From positions 1,302,001-1,366,000 of the forward strand of contig NZ_CP074149.1 in NCBI RefSeq assembly GCF_019968765.1: DNA of 64,000 nt, read 5' to 3'. This stretch comes from Enterobacter sp. JBIWA008. Its GTDB lineage: Bacteria; Pseudomonadota; Gammaproteobacteria; Enterobacterales; Enterobacteriaceae. Below the pieces are notes generated by a model. The model did not search any database. It worked only from the letters and a program-made list of their open reading frames with translations, and was not told the DNA's origin. Position numbers and translations under genes: made by a program. Below are positions 26,350-35,872 of the stretch, piece after piece (within the stretch, counting starts at the first letter, position 1; each line of letters starts with the position of its first letter).

Positions 26350-27717
26350 TTAGGCCGCGCCGGGTACCAGCACTTCCGTGGCGATAATCACGATAATCAG
26401 ACCAACCATAACGGGCACCGAGGTGCATTTGACGACTTCAAATGGCGAGATTTTCGCCATCCCGGCAACGGCGACGACCACACCCGACACCGGCGAAATG
26501 GTACGGCCCAGGTTTGACGCCTGCAGCATGGGAATGGAGAGATAAGCCGGGTTAATACCGGATGAGTGGGCCAGTTTCGGGATCATCTCAACGAAAGCGT
26601 AGAAGGGCGCATTACCGGAACCGGTGGTCATGGCCGCCAGCATGGTGAGCACCACCAGAACCAGCATCAGGATAATACTGGCCGAGCCGAACGAGGTGGC
26701 GATAGATATCAGGCTCTGGATAAAGCCGATTGTGCTCAGACCCTGGGCAAAAACGCCTGCCGCAACCAGCAGCATCACCACGCCGGCGAAGGCATCCGCC
26801 ATACCGCGATACGCCACTTCCAGACCCGAGAAGACTTTTTGCGTGTTAAAACCGCGTACAAACTCCAGCAGGGCGGCCAGCAGCATACAGATGACCAGAA
26901 TGGTGATGATGTGCAGCTGCGGACCCCATTTGCCGTCAAAAATCAGCACTCCGACGATCGGGGTGAACGGCAGAATGGCATAGAATGCGGGAGCGGTCGT
27001 GGTGATTTCACTTACGTCCATCATTTCATGGCTGATGTTCTCTTTCTTATCGAGATAGCGCTGCCAGAAGAAATGCGCGATCCCCATGCCCACTATGGCA
27101 ACGATTGAGATCGGTAATGTGGTTTTAAAGGCGAAGTCGATGAGTGACATCTCCGCCGCCTTTGCCGCCAGCACGACGTCGCCGGAGGTCGGGGAGAGAA
27201 TAATGGCTGCCGGAGACGCGCAAATTGCCGCTGCCGCGCCACGGCTGATACCGACGTTCACCATGACCGGGAACAGCGTCGCCATGAGCAGTACGCCAAG
27301 TCCGGTAGCTGACGAAACGGCCAGTGACATCAGGCAGGCGAGGAAATAGGCGGCGACCATCAGCAGATACGGCGAGTTGATGTACTGCAGGGGTTTGGAG
27401 GCAAGCTTAACAACCATGTCGTTGGCGCCGATGTGGGTCATGTAGGCTGCAAAACCGCACAGCATCATGATCATCATGCCCAGATCGCCGCCGCGGCTCA
27501 TGAGCAATATTTTAACGTATTCAACAATATCTGTAGCGGTGTAACCGGTGCTGGTCGCGCTGGCAGGTAACAGCTGGTGCCCCATTATTGCGCTGATAAT
27601 CAGCAGCGTTAAACCGCCAACAAATAATACTCCCGTGGCCGAGTAGCCTTTAATGATGTAGCGTGCGACGCCGACAATGACGACGGCTCCAATAAGGAGT
27701 TCGAATAACGTAAGCAT
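26350..27717 (-). CDS. dcuC: Anaerobic C4-dicarboxylate transporter DcuC
   Basis: 455-residue inner-membrane carrier of the DcuC family (E. coli 461) with about 12 hydrophobic segments. It exports succinate, or exchanges it for fumarate, during anaerobic fermentation. Conserved segments include AVSSATGLGVLLMATLFPVMVNVG, SPTSGDVVLAAKAAEMSL and LQASNLGRTISPVSGVVVAVAG. ATG 27717 (MLTLFELLIGAVVIVG) matches the family start; the upstream in-frame ATG at 27750 adds a hydrophilic tail not in the family. An FNR-like box lies 96 bases upstream. Confidence 0.95.
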   Translation of the reverse strand: MLTLFELLIGAVVIVGVARYIIKGYSATGVLFVGGLTLLIISAIMGHQLLPASATSTGYTATDIVEYVKILLMSRGGDLGMMIMMLCGFAAYMTHIGANDMVVKLASKPLQYINSPYLLMVAAYFLACLMSLAVSSATGLGVLLMATLFPVMVNVGISRGAAAAICASPAAIILSPTSGDVVLAAKAAEMSLIDFAFKTTLPISIVAIVGMGIAHFFWQRYLDKKENISHEMMDVSEITTTAPAFYAILPFTPIVGVLIFDGKWGPQLHIITILVICMLLAALLEFVRGFNTQKVFSGLEVAYRGMADAFAGVVMLLVAAGVFAQGLSTIGFIQSLISIATSFGSASIILMLVLVVLTMLAAMTTGSGNAPFYAFVEMIPKLAHSSGINPAYLSIPMLQASNLGRTISPVSGVVVAVAGMAKISPFEVVKCTSVPVMVGLIIVIIATEVLVPGAA

Positions 27718-27806
27718 GATTTCCCCTGTATCTCTGCTGCAATGGAGCACAAAAAATCAATAAAAAAAGAAGGATGAAAATGTGCCGAATAAATGGCCTG
27801 TTCTTG

Positions 27807-27820
27807 CTGATTAAAATCAA
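27807..27820. promoter_or_regulatory. FNR-like box upstream of dcuC
   Basis: CTGAT-TAAA-ATCAA matches the FNR consensus TTGAT-N4-ATCAA in 9 of 10 positions. Centred about 96 bases upstream of the dcuC start. E. coli dcuC is induced by FNR without oxygen. Confidence 0.75.
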
Positions 27821-28152
27821 TAAACATACGACTAAAGAACAGAACAACCGTGTTTTTGCCATGGCCCATACATTTACGTCATGAGGCCCTTGACCGTCAG
27901 AAATAGTGCAACATGTACTGGTAATGATAACAAATTGTTAATTTTTTGTATGGTTTTACATATCCCTGATTAAGAATGCTAAATGATAAAAGTCACACCC
28001 CTTGTGGGCTTATTTAAACGTATCGTCGGCTTTCTTTAAGAATATTCCCGGAAAGAGGCCGAATAATTAGGAATAACGCCGATGTCGTTAAGCCTTTATT
28101 CAACTATGTTGTGGTAAACTTTACCTCGAATACTAAGAATGGTAATTGCATT
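27821..28152. other. Gene-free region between dcuC and pagP
   Basis: About 330 bases of AT-rich divergent promoter DNA. Besides the FNR box no gene or strong repeat is seen. pagP is PhoP-controlled in Salmonella/E. coli, but no clear pair of GGTTTA direct repeats was found here. Bases 27751-27869 also contain short frames on the minus strand that are not credible. Confidence 0.5.
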
Positions 28153-28728
28153 GTGATCGTACGTAATACATTTTTCGCTATTTTGTTGTTTATTTTTGGG
28201 CAGTTAACGTTTTCTTCGGTTGCACAGGCAGATGGCAACGCGGCAGATAAAGGCTGGTTCTCAACCTTTACGGATAATGTTTCCCAGACCTGGACGGCAC
28301 CTGAACATTATGATCTCTATGTTCCGGCAATAACGTGGCATGCGCGTTTTGCTTATGACAAAGAGAAAACCGATAAATACAACGAGCGTCCATGGGGCGC
28401 GGGTTTTGGTCAGTCGCGCTGGGATGAAAAGGGAAACTGGCATGGCATCTATCTGATGGCCTTCAAAGACTCGTTTAATAAATGGGAGCCGATCGGGGGT
28501 TATGGTTGGGAGAAAACCTGGCGTCCGCTAGCGGACGAGAACTTCCACGTCGGTCTGGGGTATACCGCCGGGGTCACTGCACGTGATAACTGGAACTACA
28601 TTCCGATTCCGGTGCTGCTGCCTTTGGCCTCTATTGGCTATGGGCCCGCAACGTTCCAGATGACCTACATCCCGGGTACGTACAACAACGGTAACGTTTA
28701 CTTTGCCTGGATGCGTTTTCAGTTTTAA
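28153..28728 (+). CDS. pagP: Lipid A palmitoyltransferase PagP
   Basis: 191 residues from a proposed GTG start at 28153; an in-frame GTG at 28111 is also possible. An N-terminal signal peptide (core [12 protein letters not shown], cleavage after AQA) precedes an eight-strand outer-membrane barrel. PagP transfers palmitate from phospholipid to lipid A, giving resistance to cationic peptides. [22 protein letters not shown] contains the catalytic His (first His, E. coli His33), and the C-terminus ends in WMRFQF with a terminal Phe as outer-membrane proteins do. Confidence 0.94.
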   Translation: MIVRNTFFAILLFIFGQLTFSSVAQADGNAADKGWFSTFTDNVSQTWTAPEHYDLYVPAITWHARFAYDKEKTDKYNERPWGAGFGQSRWDEKGNWHGIYLMAFKDSFNKWEPIGGYGWEKTWRPLADENFHVGLGYTAGVTARDNWNYIPIPVLLPLASIGYGPATFQMTYIPGTYNNGNVYFAWMRFQF

Positions 28729-28875
28729 CTGACAAAACGTTACAAGCTGGTGATAAAACGCGCAGATGTTGATTCATAAGCGATAAAAATCTGACAGTGA
28801 AAATTAACGCGACTTTAGTCACTTTTTATCAAAGATCCGCTGGACAAAAGGTCCCACAATTGATGTACTGGTAAC

Positions 28876-28900
28876 CGACACAGCATTTGTGTCGTTTTTT
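28876..28900 (+). terminator. Terminator in the pagP-cspE gap
   Basis: CGACACA-GCATT-TGTGTCG is a perfect 7-bp stem followed by TTTTTT, 18 bases before the cspE ATG. It either ends pagP transcripts or attenuates cspE. Confidence 0.85.
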
Positions 28901-28918
28901 AATGTAAAGGTAATTTTG

Positions 28919-29128
28919 ATGTCTAAGATTAAAGGTAACGTTAAGTGGTTTAATGAGTCCAAAGGATTCGGTTTCATTACTCCTGAAGATGGCAGCAAAG
29001 ACGTGTTCGTACACTTCTCTGCAATCCAGTCTAATGGTTTCAAAACTCTGGCTGAAGGTCAGCGTGTAGAGTTCGAAATCACTAACGGTGCCAAAGGCCC
29101 TTCTGCTGCTAACGTAATCGCGCTGTAA
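28919..29128 (+). CDS. cspE: Cold-shock-like RNA chaperone CspE
   Basis: 69 residues forming one OB-fold cold-shock domain: [21 protein letters not shown] (RNP1 KGFGFI) and DVFVHFSAI (RNP2 VFVHF). Identical in length to E. coli CspE. It melts RNA secondary structure and promotes transcription antitermination at intrinsic terminators. AAAGGTAATTTTG precedes ATG 28919, with the ribosome site in AAGG. It has a strong terminator at 29153. Constitutively expressed in E. coli, not strictly cold-induced. Confidence 0.97.
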   Translation: MSKIKGNVKWFNESKGFGFITPEDGSKDVFVHFSAIQSNGFKTLAEGQRVEFEITNGAKGPSAANVIAL

Positions 29129-29152
29129 TTCAGACGCGTCAGCAAGAATTTC

Positions 29153-29180
29153 AAAACCCGCTCACTGAGCGGGTTTTTTT
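29153..29180. terminator. Terminator between cspE and the small membrane gene
   Basis: CCCGCTC-ACT-GAGCGGG stem with AAAA to the left and TTTTTTT to the right. It is perfect for cspE on the plus strand and usable for the minus-strand small gene that ends at 29190. Confidence 0.93.
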
Positions 29181-29189
29181 CGTTTTGAA

Positions 29190-29276
29190 TCAGCAAAGCA
29201 GATACATTTTCAGGAAGCTGGCAACGATCAGCACGCTCAACAACACCATTCCTGCGCTCATCAGACTCTGTTTCAT
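29190..29276 (-). CDS. Small hydrophobic membrane peptide (28 aa)
   Basis: Unlisted small frame of 28 codons plus TGA. It begins MKQSLM and has a core of about 18 hydrophobic residues (MVLLSVLIVASFL), then KMYLLC with a C-terminal Cys. It resembles the size and style of type I toxin peptides. GAGGG lies directly upstream of ATG 29276 as a good ribosome site, but it is the right arm of the hairpin at 29277-29315. The gene lies 71 bases after crcB on the same strand and ends at the shared cspE terminator. No named family was recognised; translation is inferred. Confidence 0.55.
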   Translation of the reverse strand: MKQSLMSAGMVLLSVLIVASFLKMYLLC

Positions 29277-29315
29277 TCTGTCACCCTCGTTCAGTACTGC
29301 ATTCAGGGTGACAGA
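29277..29315 (-). other. Hairpin that locks the start of the small membrane gene
   Basis: TCTGTCACCCT and AGGGTGACAGA form a perfect 11-bp stem with a 17-base loop that contains palindromic CAGTACTG. On the minus-strand RNA the right arm holds the AGGG ribosome site and ends directly against the ATG. No T-run follows, so it is not a terminator. It should repress translation until melted or cut. It could alternatively be a DNA operator. Confidence 0.7.
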
Positions 29316-29330
29316 GAAAAATTAAGCCAA

Positions 29331-29353
29331 CATTAACAGTTCGGCTGTTAATG
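29331..29353 (-). terminator. Hairpin over the crcB stop codon
   Basis: CATTAACAG and CTGTTAATG form a perfect 9-bp stem with a five-base loop, spanning the crcB TAA (29348-29350). On the minus strand AATTTTTC follows about eight bases later. A weak terminator or mRNA 3'-end stabiliser. Confidence 0.55.
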
Positions 29354-29731
29354 CGCGCTTGCGGAAGAAAATAGCCAAAATGCGATCCCCGTCATCGCAA
29401 AGGAGCCGAGCATGTTAACCGCAATATTCATCAACGCCCACCCGATACGGCCTTCCTGAAAGAGAAAAACCGTTTCCGCAGAAAAGGTTGAGAAGGTGGT
29501 TAACCCGCCGCAGAATCCGGTGGTAATCAATACCTTCCACATTGGGTCGATGTGCGTCATTCGGTTAAACCAGGCCAGCCCCATGCCGATGATAAAGGCA
29601 CCAATCAGGTTTGCGGCAAGCGTCCCCATGGGAATCGCCTGATGCAGGGGGTTAAACCGCATACTCAGAAACCATCGCGCAACGCTACCCGTTCCCCCAC
29701 CAATAAAAACGGCTAAAAGTAGTTGTAACAC
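29348..29731 (-). CDS. crcB: Fluoride channel CrcB (Fluc)
   Basis: 127-residue four-helix membrane protein, the E. coli length. It forms a dual-topology dimer that exports fluoride. Conserved [13 protein letters not shown] near the N-terminus, NLIGAFIIG with the pore Asn, and [13 protein letters not shown] with the Phe box. No fluoride riboswitch is seen in the short (67-base) gap to ybeM. Unlike E. coli, a small membrane gene follows it at 29276. Confidence 0.95.
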   Translation of the reverse strand: MLQLLLAVFIGGGTGSVARWFLSMRFNPLHQAIPMGTLAANLIGAFIIGMGLAWFNRMTHIDPMWKVLITTGFCGGLTTFSTFSAETVFLFQEGRIGWALMNIAVNMLGSFAMTGIAFWLFSSASAH

Positions 29732-29798
29732 GCTAAATACCTGCTATTTGATGTGTAAGAGTAGCGAGTTTAACGCTGTTTTTGATGAGGGGACAAAT

Positions 29799-30587
29799 AT
29801 GTATGTTGCGGTAGGGCAGTTTGCCGTCGCGCCTGACTGGCGTGAAAATGCGCTCACGTGCGTCGAACTGATGATGCAGGCCAGGCAGAAAAGCGCGTCG
29901 CTGCTGGTTCTCCCCGAGGCGCTGCTGGCCAGGGATGATAATGACCCGGATTTATCCGTGAAGTCCGCGCAGCCGCTGGATGGAGAATTCTTACAGCAAT
30001 TGCTTGCCCAAAGCGCAGGCAATACGATGACGACGATCTTAACGATCCATGTTCCCTCCACGCCGGGTCGCGCAGTGAATACGCTTTTGGCGATTCGTGG
30101 CGGGGCCATTGTTGCACGCTACGCCAAGCTTCATCTCTATGATGCGTTCAGTATCCAGGAGTCGCGACTCGTTGACCCCGGAGACAATATCCCACCGCTG
30201 CTGGAGATTGCCGGATTTAAGATCGGGCTTATGACCTGCTACGATCTGCGTTTTCCCGAGCTGGCGCTTCATCTGGCGCTACAGGGTGCGGACATGCTGG
30301 TACTTCCTGCCGCCTGGGTCAAAGGGCCGTTAAAAGAGCACCACTGGGCAACGCTGCTTGCGGCGCGCGCGCTGGATACAACCTGCTATGTCGTTGCCGC
30401 AGGGGAATGCGGCACGAAAAACATCGGGCAAAGCAGGGTAGTTGATCCGCTGGGGGTGACGATCGCCGCCGCCGCTGAAGCCCCGCATTTGCTGGTGGCG
30501 GATATAAACTCAGAAAGAATCGCGCTTGCGCGTCAGCAATTACCCGTTCTTCGCAATCGTCGGTTTGCGCCACCGCAATTATTGTGA
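29799..30587 (+). CDS. ybeM: Nitrilase-family amidase, intact YbeM
   Basis: 262-residue nitrilase-superfamily enzyme, probable deaminated-glutathione amidase (Nit1 type). This metabolite-repair enzyme splits the dead-end product of transamination on glutathione. All three catalytic residues are visible: Glu in LVLPEALL, Lys in YAKLHLYD and Cys in [12 protein letters not shown]. coli K-12 carries a broken copy of this gene, so this one is intact. ATG 29799 ([12 protein letters not shown]) matches the family; an in-frame ATG at 29748 is too far upstream. Divergent from crcB. Confidence 0.88.
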   Translation: MYVAVGQFAVAPDWRENALTCVELMMQARQKSASLLVLPEALLARDDNDPDLSVKSAQPLDGEFLQQLLAQSAGNTMTTILTIHVPSTPGRAVNTLLAIRGGAIVARYAKLHLYDAFSIQESRLVDPGDNIPPLLEIAGFKIGLMTCYDLRFPELALHLALQGADMLVLPAAWVKGPLKEHHWATLLAARALDTTCYVVAAGECGTKNIGQSRVVDPLGVTIAAAAEAPHLLVADINSERIALARQQLPVLRNRRFAPPQLL

Positions 30588-30605
30588 TGTTTTTTTCAAC
30601 AACGC

Positions 30606-30635
30606 TTGATTCACCTTGTTACAGATTGCTATTGT
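30606..30635 (+). promoter_or_regulatory. Candidate sigma-70 promoter for tatE
   Basis: TTGATT (30606-30611), 18-base spacer, TATTGT (30630-30635), 78 bases before the tatE start. No other gene begins in this gap. Confidence 0.5.
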
Positions 30636-30712
30636 GTGCACGCGCTAAATGACCGTTAATACAATCAGGTTTTGGCGCTGAATGCAGCCTGTTTTAAGTA
30701 AAGAAGGTATCT

Positions 30713-30916
30713 ATGGGTGAGATTAGTATTACCAAACTGCTGGTGGTTGCCGCACTGGTCGTCCTGCTGTTTGGTACCAAGAAGTTACGCACGCTGGGTG
30801 GTGACCTGGGGGCTGCCATCAAAGGGTTTAAGAAAGCGATGAACGATGATGATGCAGCGGCGAAGAAAAGCGCCGAGGATGCCGTCCCGGCAGACAAGCT
30901 TTCTCACAAAGAGTGA
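30713..30916 (+). CDS. tatE: Sec-independent translocase subunit TatE
   Basis: 67 residues, as in E. coli. TatA-like: a single N-terminal membrane helix ([16 protein letters not shown]), an amphipathic helix starting [22 protein letters not shown], and a short acidic/basic tail. It works with TatBC to export folded proteins with twin-arginine signals, partly replacing TatA. A stand-alone gene with its own promoter-like elements and a terminator at 30945. Confidence 0.96.
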   Translation: MGEISITKLLVVAALVVLLFGTKKLRTLGGDLGAAIKGFKKAMNDDDAAAKKSAEDAVPADKLSHKE

Positions 30917-30938
30917 CAGCAACGCCTGAGGGCTTGCG

Positions 30939-30969
30939 AAAAAAAACCGGCTCATGAGGCCGGTTTTTT
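30939..30969. terminator. Bidirectional terminator between tatE and lipA
   Basis: AACCGGC-TCATGAG-GCCGGTT with eight flanking A on the left and TTTTTTT on the right. It ends both tatE (plus) and lipA (minus). Confidence 0.92.
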
Positions 30970-30997
30970 TGTATTACTGTAAATGAATATTACAGCA

Positions 30998-31963
30998 TTA
31001 TTTAACTTCTTCGCCTTTAGCCTGCATATCGGCATGGTATGAGGAGCGAACGAATGGGCCGCAGGCAGCGTGGGTGAAGCCCATCGCCATCGCTTCGGCT
31101 TTCATTTCATCGAACTCGTCCGGGCTCACGTAGCGCTGTACAGGCAGGTGGTGACGGCTTGGCTGCAGATACTGACCCAGGGTCAACATGGTCACACCGT
31201 GGCGGCGAAGATCGCGCATCACTTCGATGATTTCGTCATTGGTTTCACCCAGACCTACCATCAGACCAGACTTGGTCGGTATATGTGGATGCGCTTCTTT
31301 GAAACGCTCCAGCAGTTTAAGAGACCAATTATAGTCTGCGCCCGGTCGGACCTGACGGTAGAGACGCGGCACGTTCTCCAGATTGTGGTTGAACACATCT
31401 GGCGGCGTCGCGGTCAGGATATCCAGCGCGCGGTCCATACGGCCACGGAAATCAGGCACCAGCGTCTCGATTTTGATGTTAGGACTTTTCTCGCGGATAG
31501 CCGTAATACAGTCAGCGAAGTGCTGCGCTCCGCCGTCACGCAGATCGTCACGATCGACGGAGGTGATCACCACATAACGCAGCGCCATGTCAGCGATGGT
31601 CTGCGCCAGCTTCTGGGGTTCGTTAGCATCAGGTGCGACTGGACGGCCATGAGCAACATCGCAGAACGGGCAGCGGCGGGTGCAGATAGCACCCAGAATC
31701 ATAAACGTCGCAGTACCGTGATTGAAACATTCAGCAAGGTTCGGACAAGAGGCTTCTTCACAGACTGAGTGAAGGCCATTCTTGCGCATCGCAGCTTTGA
31801 TCCCCTGGATACGCGAAGAGTCGGCCGGAAGTTTGATTTTCATCCATTCCGGTTTTCTTAACAGCGCCTCGCGCTCTGTAGCCACGTTTTTAACCGGGAT
31901 AAGGGCCATTTTATCGGCATCGCGGTATTTAACACCGCGTTCCATCACAATGGGTTTACTCAT
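30998..31963 (-). CDS. lipA: Lipoyl synthase LipA
   Basis: 321-residue radical-SAM enzyme with two [4Fe-4S] clusters, the E. coli length. It inserts two sulphurs into octanoyl groups on pyruvate/2-oxoglutarate dehydrogenase E2 and GcvH. The auxiliary cluster binds Cys68, Cys73 and Cys79; the SAM cluster binds Cys94, Cys98 and Cys101 in CTRRCPFC. Followed on the chromosome by ybeF and lipB; LipB supplies the octanoyl substrate. The 207-base upstream gap has no recognisable regulatory repeat. Confidence 0.98.
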   Translation of the reverse strand: MSKPIVMERGVKYRDADKMALIPVKNVATEREALLRKPEWMKIKLPADSSRIQGIKAAMRKNGLHSVCEEASCPNLAECFNHGTATFMILGAICTRRCPFCDVAHGRPVAPDANEPQKLAQTIADMALRYVVITSVDRDDLRDGGAQHFADCITAIREKSPNIKIETLVPDFRGRMDRALDILTATPPDVFNHNLENVPRLYRQVRPGADYNWSLKLLERFKEAHPHIPTKSGLMVGLGETNDEIIEVMRDLRRHGVTMLTLGQYLQPSRHHLPVQRYVSPDEFDEMKAEAMAMGFTHAACGPFVRSSYHADMQAKGEEVK

Positions 31964-32170
31964 AGCGTGCGTGTTCCAGTTGCGAATATCGAAGGAAAGC
32001 GTTTCAATTCAAGGGAATGTTGTATTTATCAACTATTTTTGAACGAACGACAGGCAGTATATCATTGAAACGGTCGTTAAAGCAGCCTGCCAGATCGCCA
32101 ATTTGTAAAATAGTTGTTGTTTTGTGCCTTTTGCCCTGCCAGTTGCAGGGGCTTGTGCGGGTTAAACCCG

Positions 32171-33124
32171 TCAGAAGGCCTGACGGATAATGCGGATGAC
32201 GTTTTCCAGGACCGGATCGCGCAAACTCAGCTTATTGTAGTGCAGTGAAATTTCAATAGATTCCGCATTAAGCTGACTGAGGGGAATGCTTTCCAGCGGC
32301 CAGCATTTTCTTAGCAGCCTGTACAGGCGTGATTGCATAACGCACAGCATGTCACTACTACCAATCAGGGATGCGGTGGTAAACATATTGTAACTGCTGA
32401 AGCTGATCTGGCGTTCCGGGAAAATTTCATCAATACGCTGACGAAGTGCATGGTTAGACTGCCCTTCGGTCATGAAAGACGAGTGGTCGTAGTTGCGCAG
32501 GTTTTCAATGGTCAACGGCTCGCTAAGAGCGGGATGCTGCTGGCGGCAAACCAGTACCAGGTTATCCGCATAAAGCACATTTTGCCCCAGCGCTCTGGCA
32601 CTGAAGCTGCCGCTTTCAATAATCAGGTCTGTCTGAAACTGGGCAAGCTGAATGTCAGGTTCATTGAGAGGCACATTGCGAAGCAGTAGCTGCGGAGCAT
32701 GCTCCTTCACGGCCTGAAAGATAGCGGGCATAACCAGCACACCCACAGAAGGGGAACAGCCGATGGTGATGGTTCTCTGCTTATCATAGCTCCCGGTTAA
32801 ATCCAGTGCGCCCAGGATCGACTCCAGCCCTTGGCTGATATACTCATGGAGATGCGTGGCGTAGGCCGTCGGCGTTACCCCCTGGCCCTTACGTATAAAT
32901 AAAGGGTCAGGAAATATAGCGCGTAGCTTTTGGATTGACTGGCTTATTGCTGATGGCGTGAGATTAAGAATTTTCGCAGCGTTAACGATACCCTTATGGA
33001 CATATACTGCCTCAAAAATAGTCAGTAAATTGAGATCAATATTACGTAAAGTCCGAAAAATTTGCGGCTTGTCTTCACCACCGGGTTCATTGAGTCGTTT
33101 GGCTGGTAAATTATTATACTCCAC
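32171..33124 (-). CDS. ybeF: LysR-family regulator YbeF
   Basis: 317 residues from a proposed GTG at 33124, the same length as E. coli YbeF; an in-frame ATG at 33232 adds a tail outside the family. The HTH (IDLNLLTIFEAVYVHKGIV, then NLTPSAISQSIQKLR) is near residues 24-85, followed by DPLFIRKGQGVTPT. The effector domain diverges from E. coli. The regulon is unknown. It shares an N-terminal signature with YbdO at 19559, so the window carries two paralogues of this LysR subgroup. Sits alone between lipA and lipB, as in E. coli. Confidence 0.85.
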   Translation of the reverse strand: MEYNNLPAKRLNEPGGEDKPQIFRTLRNIDLNLLTIFEAVYVHKGIVNAAKILNLTPSAISQSIQKLRAIFPDPLFIRKGQGVTPTAYATHLHEYISQGLESILGALDLTGSYDKQRTITIGCSPSVGVLVMPAIFQAVKEHAPQLLLRNVPLNEPDIQLAQFQTDLIIESGSFSARALGQNVLYADNLVLVCRQQHPALSEPLTIENLRNYDHSSFMTEGQSNHALRQRIDEIFPERQISFSSYNMFTTASLIGSSDMLCVMQSRLYRLLRKCWPLESIPLSQLNAESIEISLHYNKLSLRDPVLENVIRIIRQAF

Positions 33125-33415
33125 GCTTTCACTCCGTATACATTCACAATATGAATGATAGTTGAATTTATTTATTATGCTTGTAGAGATTCGTAAAGTG
33201 TTGGTTTTGTTTCGCTTGTTTATCAAAAACAAACACTTGTGTGATAATTGCTCACGTTACTTATGCCGTATTTGCCGTGCTCGCTGGAGGCTAAATAATA
33301 TGTAGCGGTTATATTCGGGCGCTTCGAAAATATAGAATCTGTGGATTATTGTAAAGCGCAAAAGCGGTAAATGAACAGTGGCCCATCAAATTATCGAGCC
33401 ATTTTGTATGATATA

Positions 33416-34057
33416 TTAAGCAGGGATATATTCGTGCGGGGGATTGTTAAGTAGTGCTAACATATTCTTTAAAAGCACGGGACGAATATGTTCTGGCGTA
33501 GCGGTTTCTACCCACTGACGCATTTGCGTCATTTCCATGCCGGCGTAGCCGCAGGGGTTTATGCGCTGGAAAGGCGCGAGATCCATATTAATATTCAATG
33601 CCAGGCCATGGAATGAGCAGCCTTTACGAATACGCAGCCCCAGAGAGCAGATCTTCATTTCCCCAACGTAGACGCCCGGCGCATCGGCGCGTGGATGCGC
33701 GTCAATACCATATTCCGCCAGCGTGTTGACGACAGTTTGTTCCAGTAAGGTAACCAGTTCACGTACGCCAAGCTTTCTGCGCTTCAGATTGAGCAGGACG
33801 TACATCACCTGCTGTCCGGGCCCATGATAAGTGACCTGACCGCCTCGATCGCTCTGAATAACCGGGATATCTCCCGTCATTAGCAAATGCTCTGCTTTAC
33901 CTGCCTGACCCTGCGTAAATACCGGCAGGTGTTCGACCAGCCAGATTTCATCTGGGGTGGTGTCATCGCGTGAATCGGTGAAGTCATGCATAGCCTGGGA
34001 GACAGGCTCATAAGGTTGCAGGCCGAGGTGACGGACCAGAATTTTATCCTGATACAA
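33416..34057 (-). CDS. lipB: Octanoyltransferase LipB
   Basis: 213 residues from a TTG at 34057, the E. coli length and N-terminus; an in-frame ATG at 34084 would add nine residues (MSLVFGDAV). LipB moves octanoate from acyl carrier protein to lipoyl domains, forming a thioester on its active-site Cys. Lys135 in GEMKICSLG and Cys169 in NPCGYAGM are at the E. coli positions. [12 protein letters not shown] is the conserved substrate motif. ybeD lies 94 bases upstream on the same strand. Confidence 0.93.
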   Translation of the reverse strand: MYQDKILVRHLGLQPYEPVSQAMHDFTDSRDDTTPDEIWLVEHLPVFTQGQAGKAEHLLMTGDIPVIQSDRGGQVTYHGPGQQVMYVLLNLKRRKLGVRELVTLLEQTVVNTLAEYGIDAHPRADAPGVYVGEMKICSLGLRIRKGCSFHGLALNINMDLAPFQRINPCGYAGMEMTQMRQWVETATPEHIRPVLLKNMLALLNNPPHEYIPA

Positions 34058-34151
34058 AACTGCGTCTCCGAAGACGAGGGACAAAAGGTGTAGGGGAGTA
34101 TATCACAGCGAGGAGAGGGGTTACCCGGCAAACCGGGTAACCGCAAAGGGA

Positions 34152-34415
34152 CTACAGCACCATACGAACAATTTCGATATTGCCGAGCTCTTCGTACAGC
34201 GTTTCAACCTGCTCAATATGTGTGGCAGTGATGGTGATAGAAACCGAGTGGTAGTTGCCCTTGCTGCTTGGTTTTACTGATGGAGAGTAGTCACCGGGCG
34301 CATGGCGCTGTACCACTTCAACCACCTGATCAACCAGCTCAGGTTTCGCCAGACCCATTACTTTGTAGGTAAATGAGGTAGGGAATTCAAGCAGTTCGTT
34401 AAGTTTGGTTTTCAT
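34152..34415 (-). CDS. ybeD: YbeD (DUF493)
   Basis: 87 residues, as in E. coli. Small alpha/beta protein with an ACT-like ferredoxin fold ([26 protein letters not shown], then [28 protein letters not shown]). Biochemical function unknown; the fold suggests a small-molecule-binding regulatory domain. Conserved position between dacA and lipB, and lipB is probably in the same transcript. A terminator at 34444 separates it from dacA. Confidence 0.93.
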   Translation of the reverse strand: MKTKLNELLEFPTSFTYKVMGLAKPELVDQVVEVVQRHAPGDYSPSVKPSSKGNYHSVSITITATHIEQVETLYEELGNIEIVRMVL

Positions 34416-34438
34416 GTCAGCTCCGGCGTAACGTCAAA

Positions 34439-34470
34439 AAATAATAACTCCCACGTCAGGTGGGAGTTAT
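34439..34470 (-). terminator. Terminator after dacA
   Basis: ATAACTCCCAC-GTCAG-GTGGGAGTTAT, a perfect 11-bp stem, followed on the minus strand by TATTTTTTG. It ends dacA 52 bases beyond the stop. Confidence 0.88.
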
Positions 34471-34521
34471 CAGGATACTTAGTATATGGGGATCAAAATC
34501 ACACTTTCAAGTGTTCAATTT

Positions 34522-35733
34522 TTAACCGAACCAGTGGTGGAACATCAATTTAATGTAATCAATGATTTTGCCGAAGAAATTGCCTTCAGGAATTTCTTGC
34601 AGGACAACCAGCGGACGCTGATCGATCGTTTTTCCATCCAGCTGGAAGTTGATTGTGCCTACAACCTGGTTTTTCTGCAGTGGGGCATGCAGCTCGGTGC
34701 TGTTCAATACGTAGCTGGCTTTCAGATCCTTCATACGACCGCGTGGAATGGTCAGGTAGAGGTCTTTATCAACGCCGAGTGAAGCACGGTCGTTGTCGCC
34801 GAACCAGACGGGTTCAGACGCAAACTCTTTGCCTGCTTTCAGTGGGTTCACGGTTTCGAAGAAACGGAAGCCCCAGGTCAGCAGTTTCTTGCTTTCTGTT
34901 TCACGACCTTTAAAGGTACGGCCGCCCATCACGGCTGAGATCAGACGCATCTGACCTTCAGTGGCAGAGGCCACCAGGTTGTAGCCAGCTTTGTCGGTGT
35001 GGCCAGTTTTGATGCCGTCAACATTCAGGCTGTTATCCCACAGCAGGCCGTTACGGTTGGTCTGACGAATACCGTTGAAGGTGAACTCTTTCTCTTTATA
35101 GATAGAGTATTCGTTAGGTACATCGCGGATCAGCGCCTGACCAATCAGGGCCATATCACGTGCGGAACTGTACTGACCGTCTGCGTCCAGTCCGTGTACG
35201 GTCTGGAAATGGCTGTTTTTCAGACCCAGCGCGGTAACGTAGCTGTTCATCAGACCCACGAAGGCATCCTGGCTACCGGCGGCGAAGTCGGCCATTGCCA
35301 CGCAGGCATCGTTACCCGACTGCAGGTTGATACCACGAATCAGCTGGGAAACAGGAACCTGCATACCCGGCTTCAGGAACATCAGAGAGGAACCTTTGAA
35401 GACAGGGTTCCCGGTTGCCCACGCATCGTTACCGATGGTGACCAGATCCGATTCTTTGAATTTACCTGCCTTCATCGCCTGGCCGATAACGTAGCTGGTC
35501 ATCATTTTGGTCAGGCTGGCCGGGTCACGGCGGGCATCGGCATTCTGTTCTGCCAGCACTTTGCCAGAGTTGTAATCGATCAGGATGTAGGATTCCGCGT
35601 CGATTTGCGGAACGCCAGGGATCATGGTCTTGATATTCAGGTCATCGGCGTGAGCTGCAGGGAGCGCAGCAGCGCAAAGGGCCGTGGTCAGCGCCATGCG
35701 CTGCACAAAACGAGCAGAAAAAGTGGTCTTCAT
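34522..35733 (-). CDS. dacA: D-alanyl-D-alanine carboxypeptidase DacA (PBP5)
   Basis: 403-residue precursor, as in E. coli. A 29-residue signal peptide ([13 protein letters not shown]) precedes a penicillin-binding domain and a C-terminal amphipathic membrane anchor ([18 protein letters not shown]). It removes the terminal D-Ala of peptidoglycan pentapeptides in the periplasm. Active-site serine is in SLTK (Ser73 of the precursor, Ser44 mature), second motif SGN, third KTG in [11 protein letters not shown]. Last gene of the mrdA-mrdB-rlpA-dacA cluster. Confidence 0.98.
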   Translation of the reverse strand: MKTTFSARFVQRMALTTALCAAALPAAHADDLNIKTMIPGVPQIDAESYILIDYNSGKVLAEQNADARRDPASLTKMMTSYVIGQAMKAGKFKESDLVTIGNDAWATGNPVFKGSSLMFLKPGMQVPVSQLIRGINLQSGNDACVAMADFAAGSQDAFVGLMNSYVTALGLKNSHFQTVHGLDADGQYSSARDMALIGQALIRDVPNEYSIYKEKEFTFNGIRQTNRNGLLWDNSLNVDGIKTGHTDKAGYNLVASATEGQMRLISAVMGGRTFKGRETESKKLLTWGFRFFETVNPLKAGKEFASEPVWFGDNDRASLGVDKDLYLTIPRGRMKDLKASYVLNSTELHAPLQKNQVVGTINFQLDGKTIDQRPLVVLQEIPEGNFFGKIIDYIKLMFHHWFG

Positions 35734-35872
35734 GGTCAGAACTACGACATCCGTGATGGAATTAAAAAAAGTGCCTTACTATAGCAAATGCTATTCAGGC
35801 AGGCATCCGACTTTAAGCATGAGTTTGTGAATGTGTTTTACACAAACTGACAATTCGGATACCGCCGGTTAA

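Noticed and set aside
33125..33415. Possible small genes in the AT-rich ybeF-lipB gap
   Set aside because: Only short frames without ribosome sites or family features.
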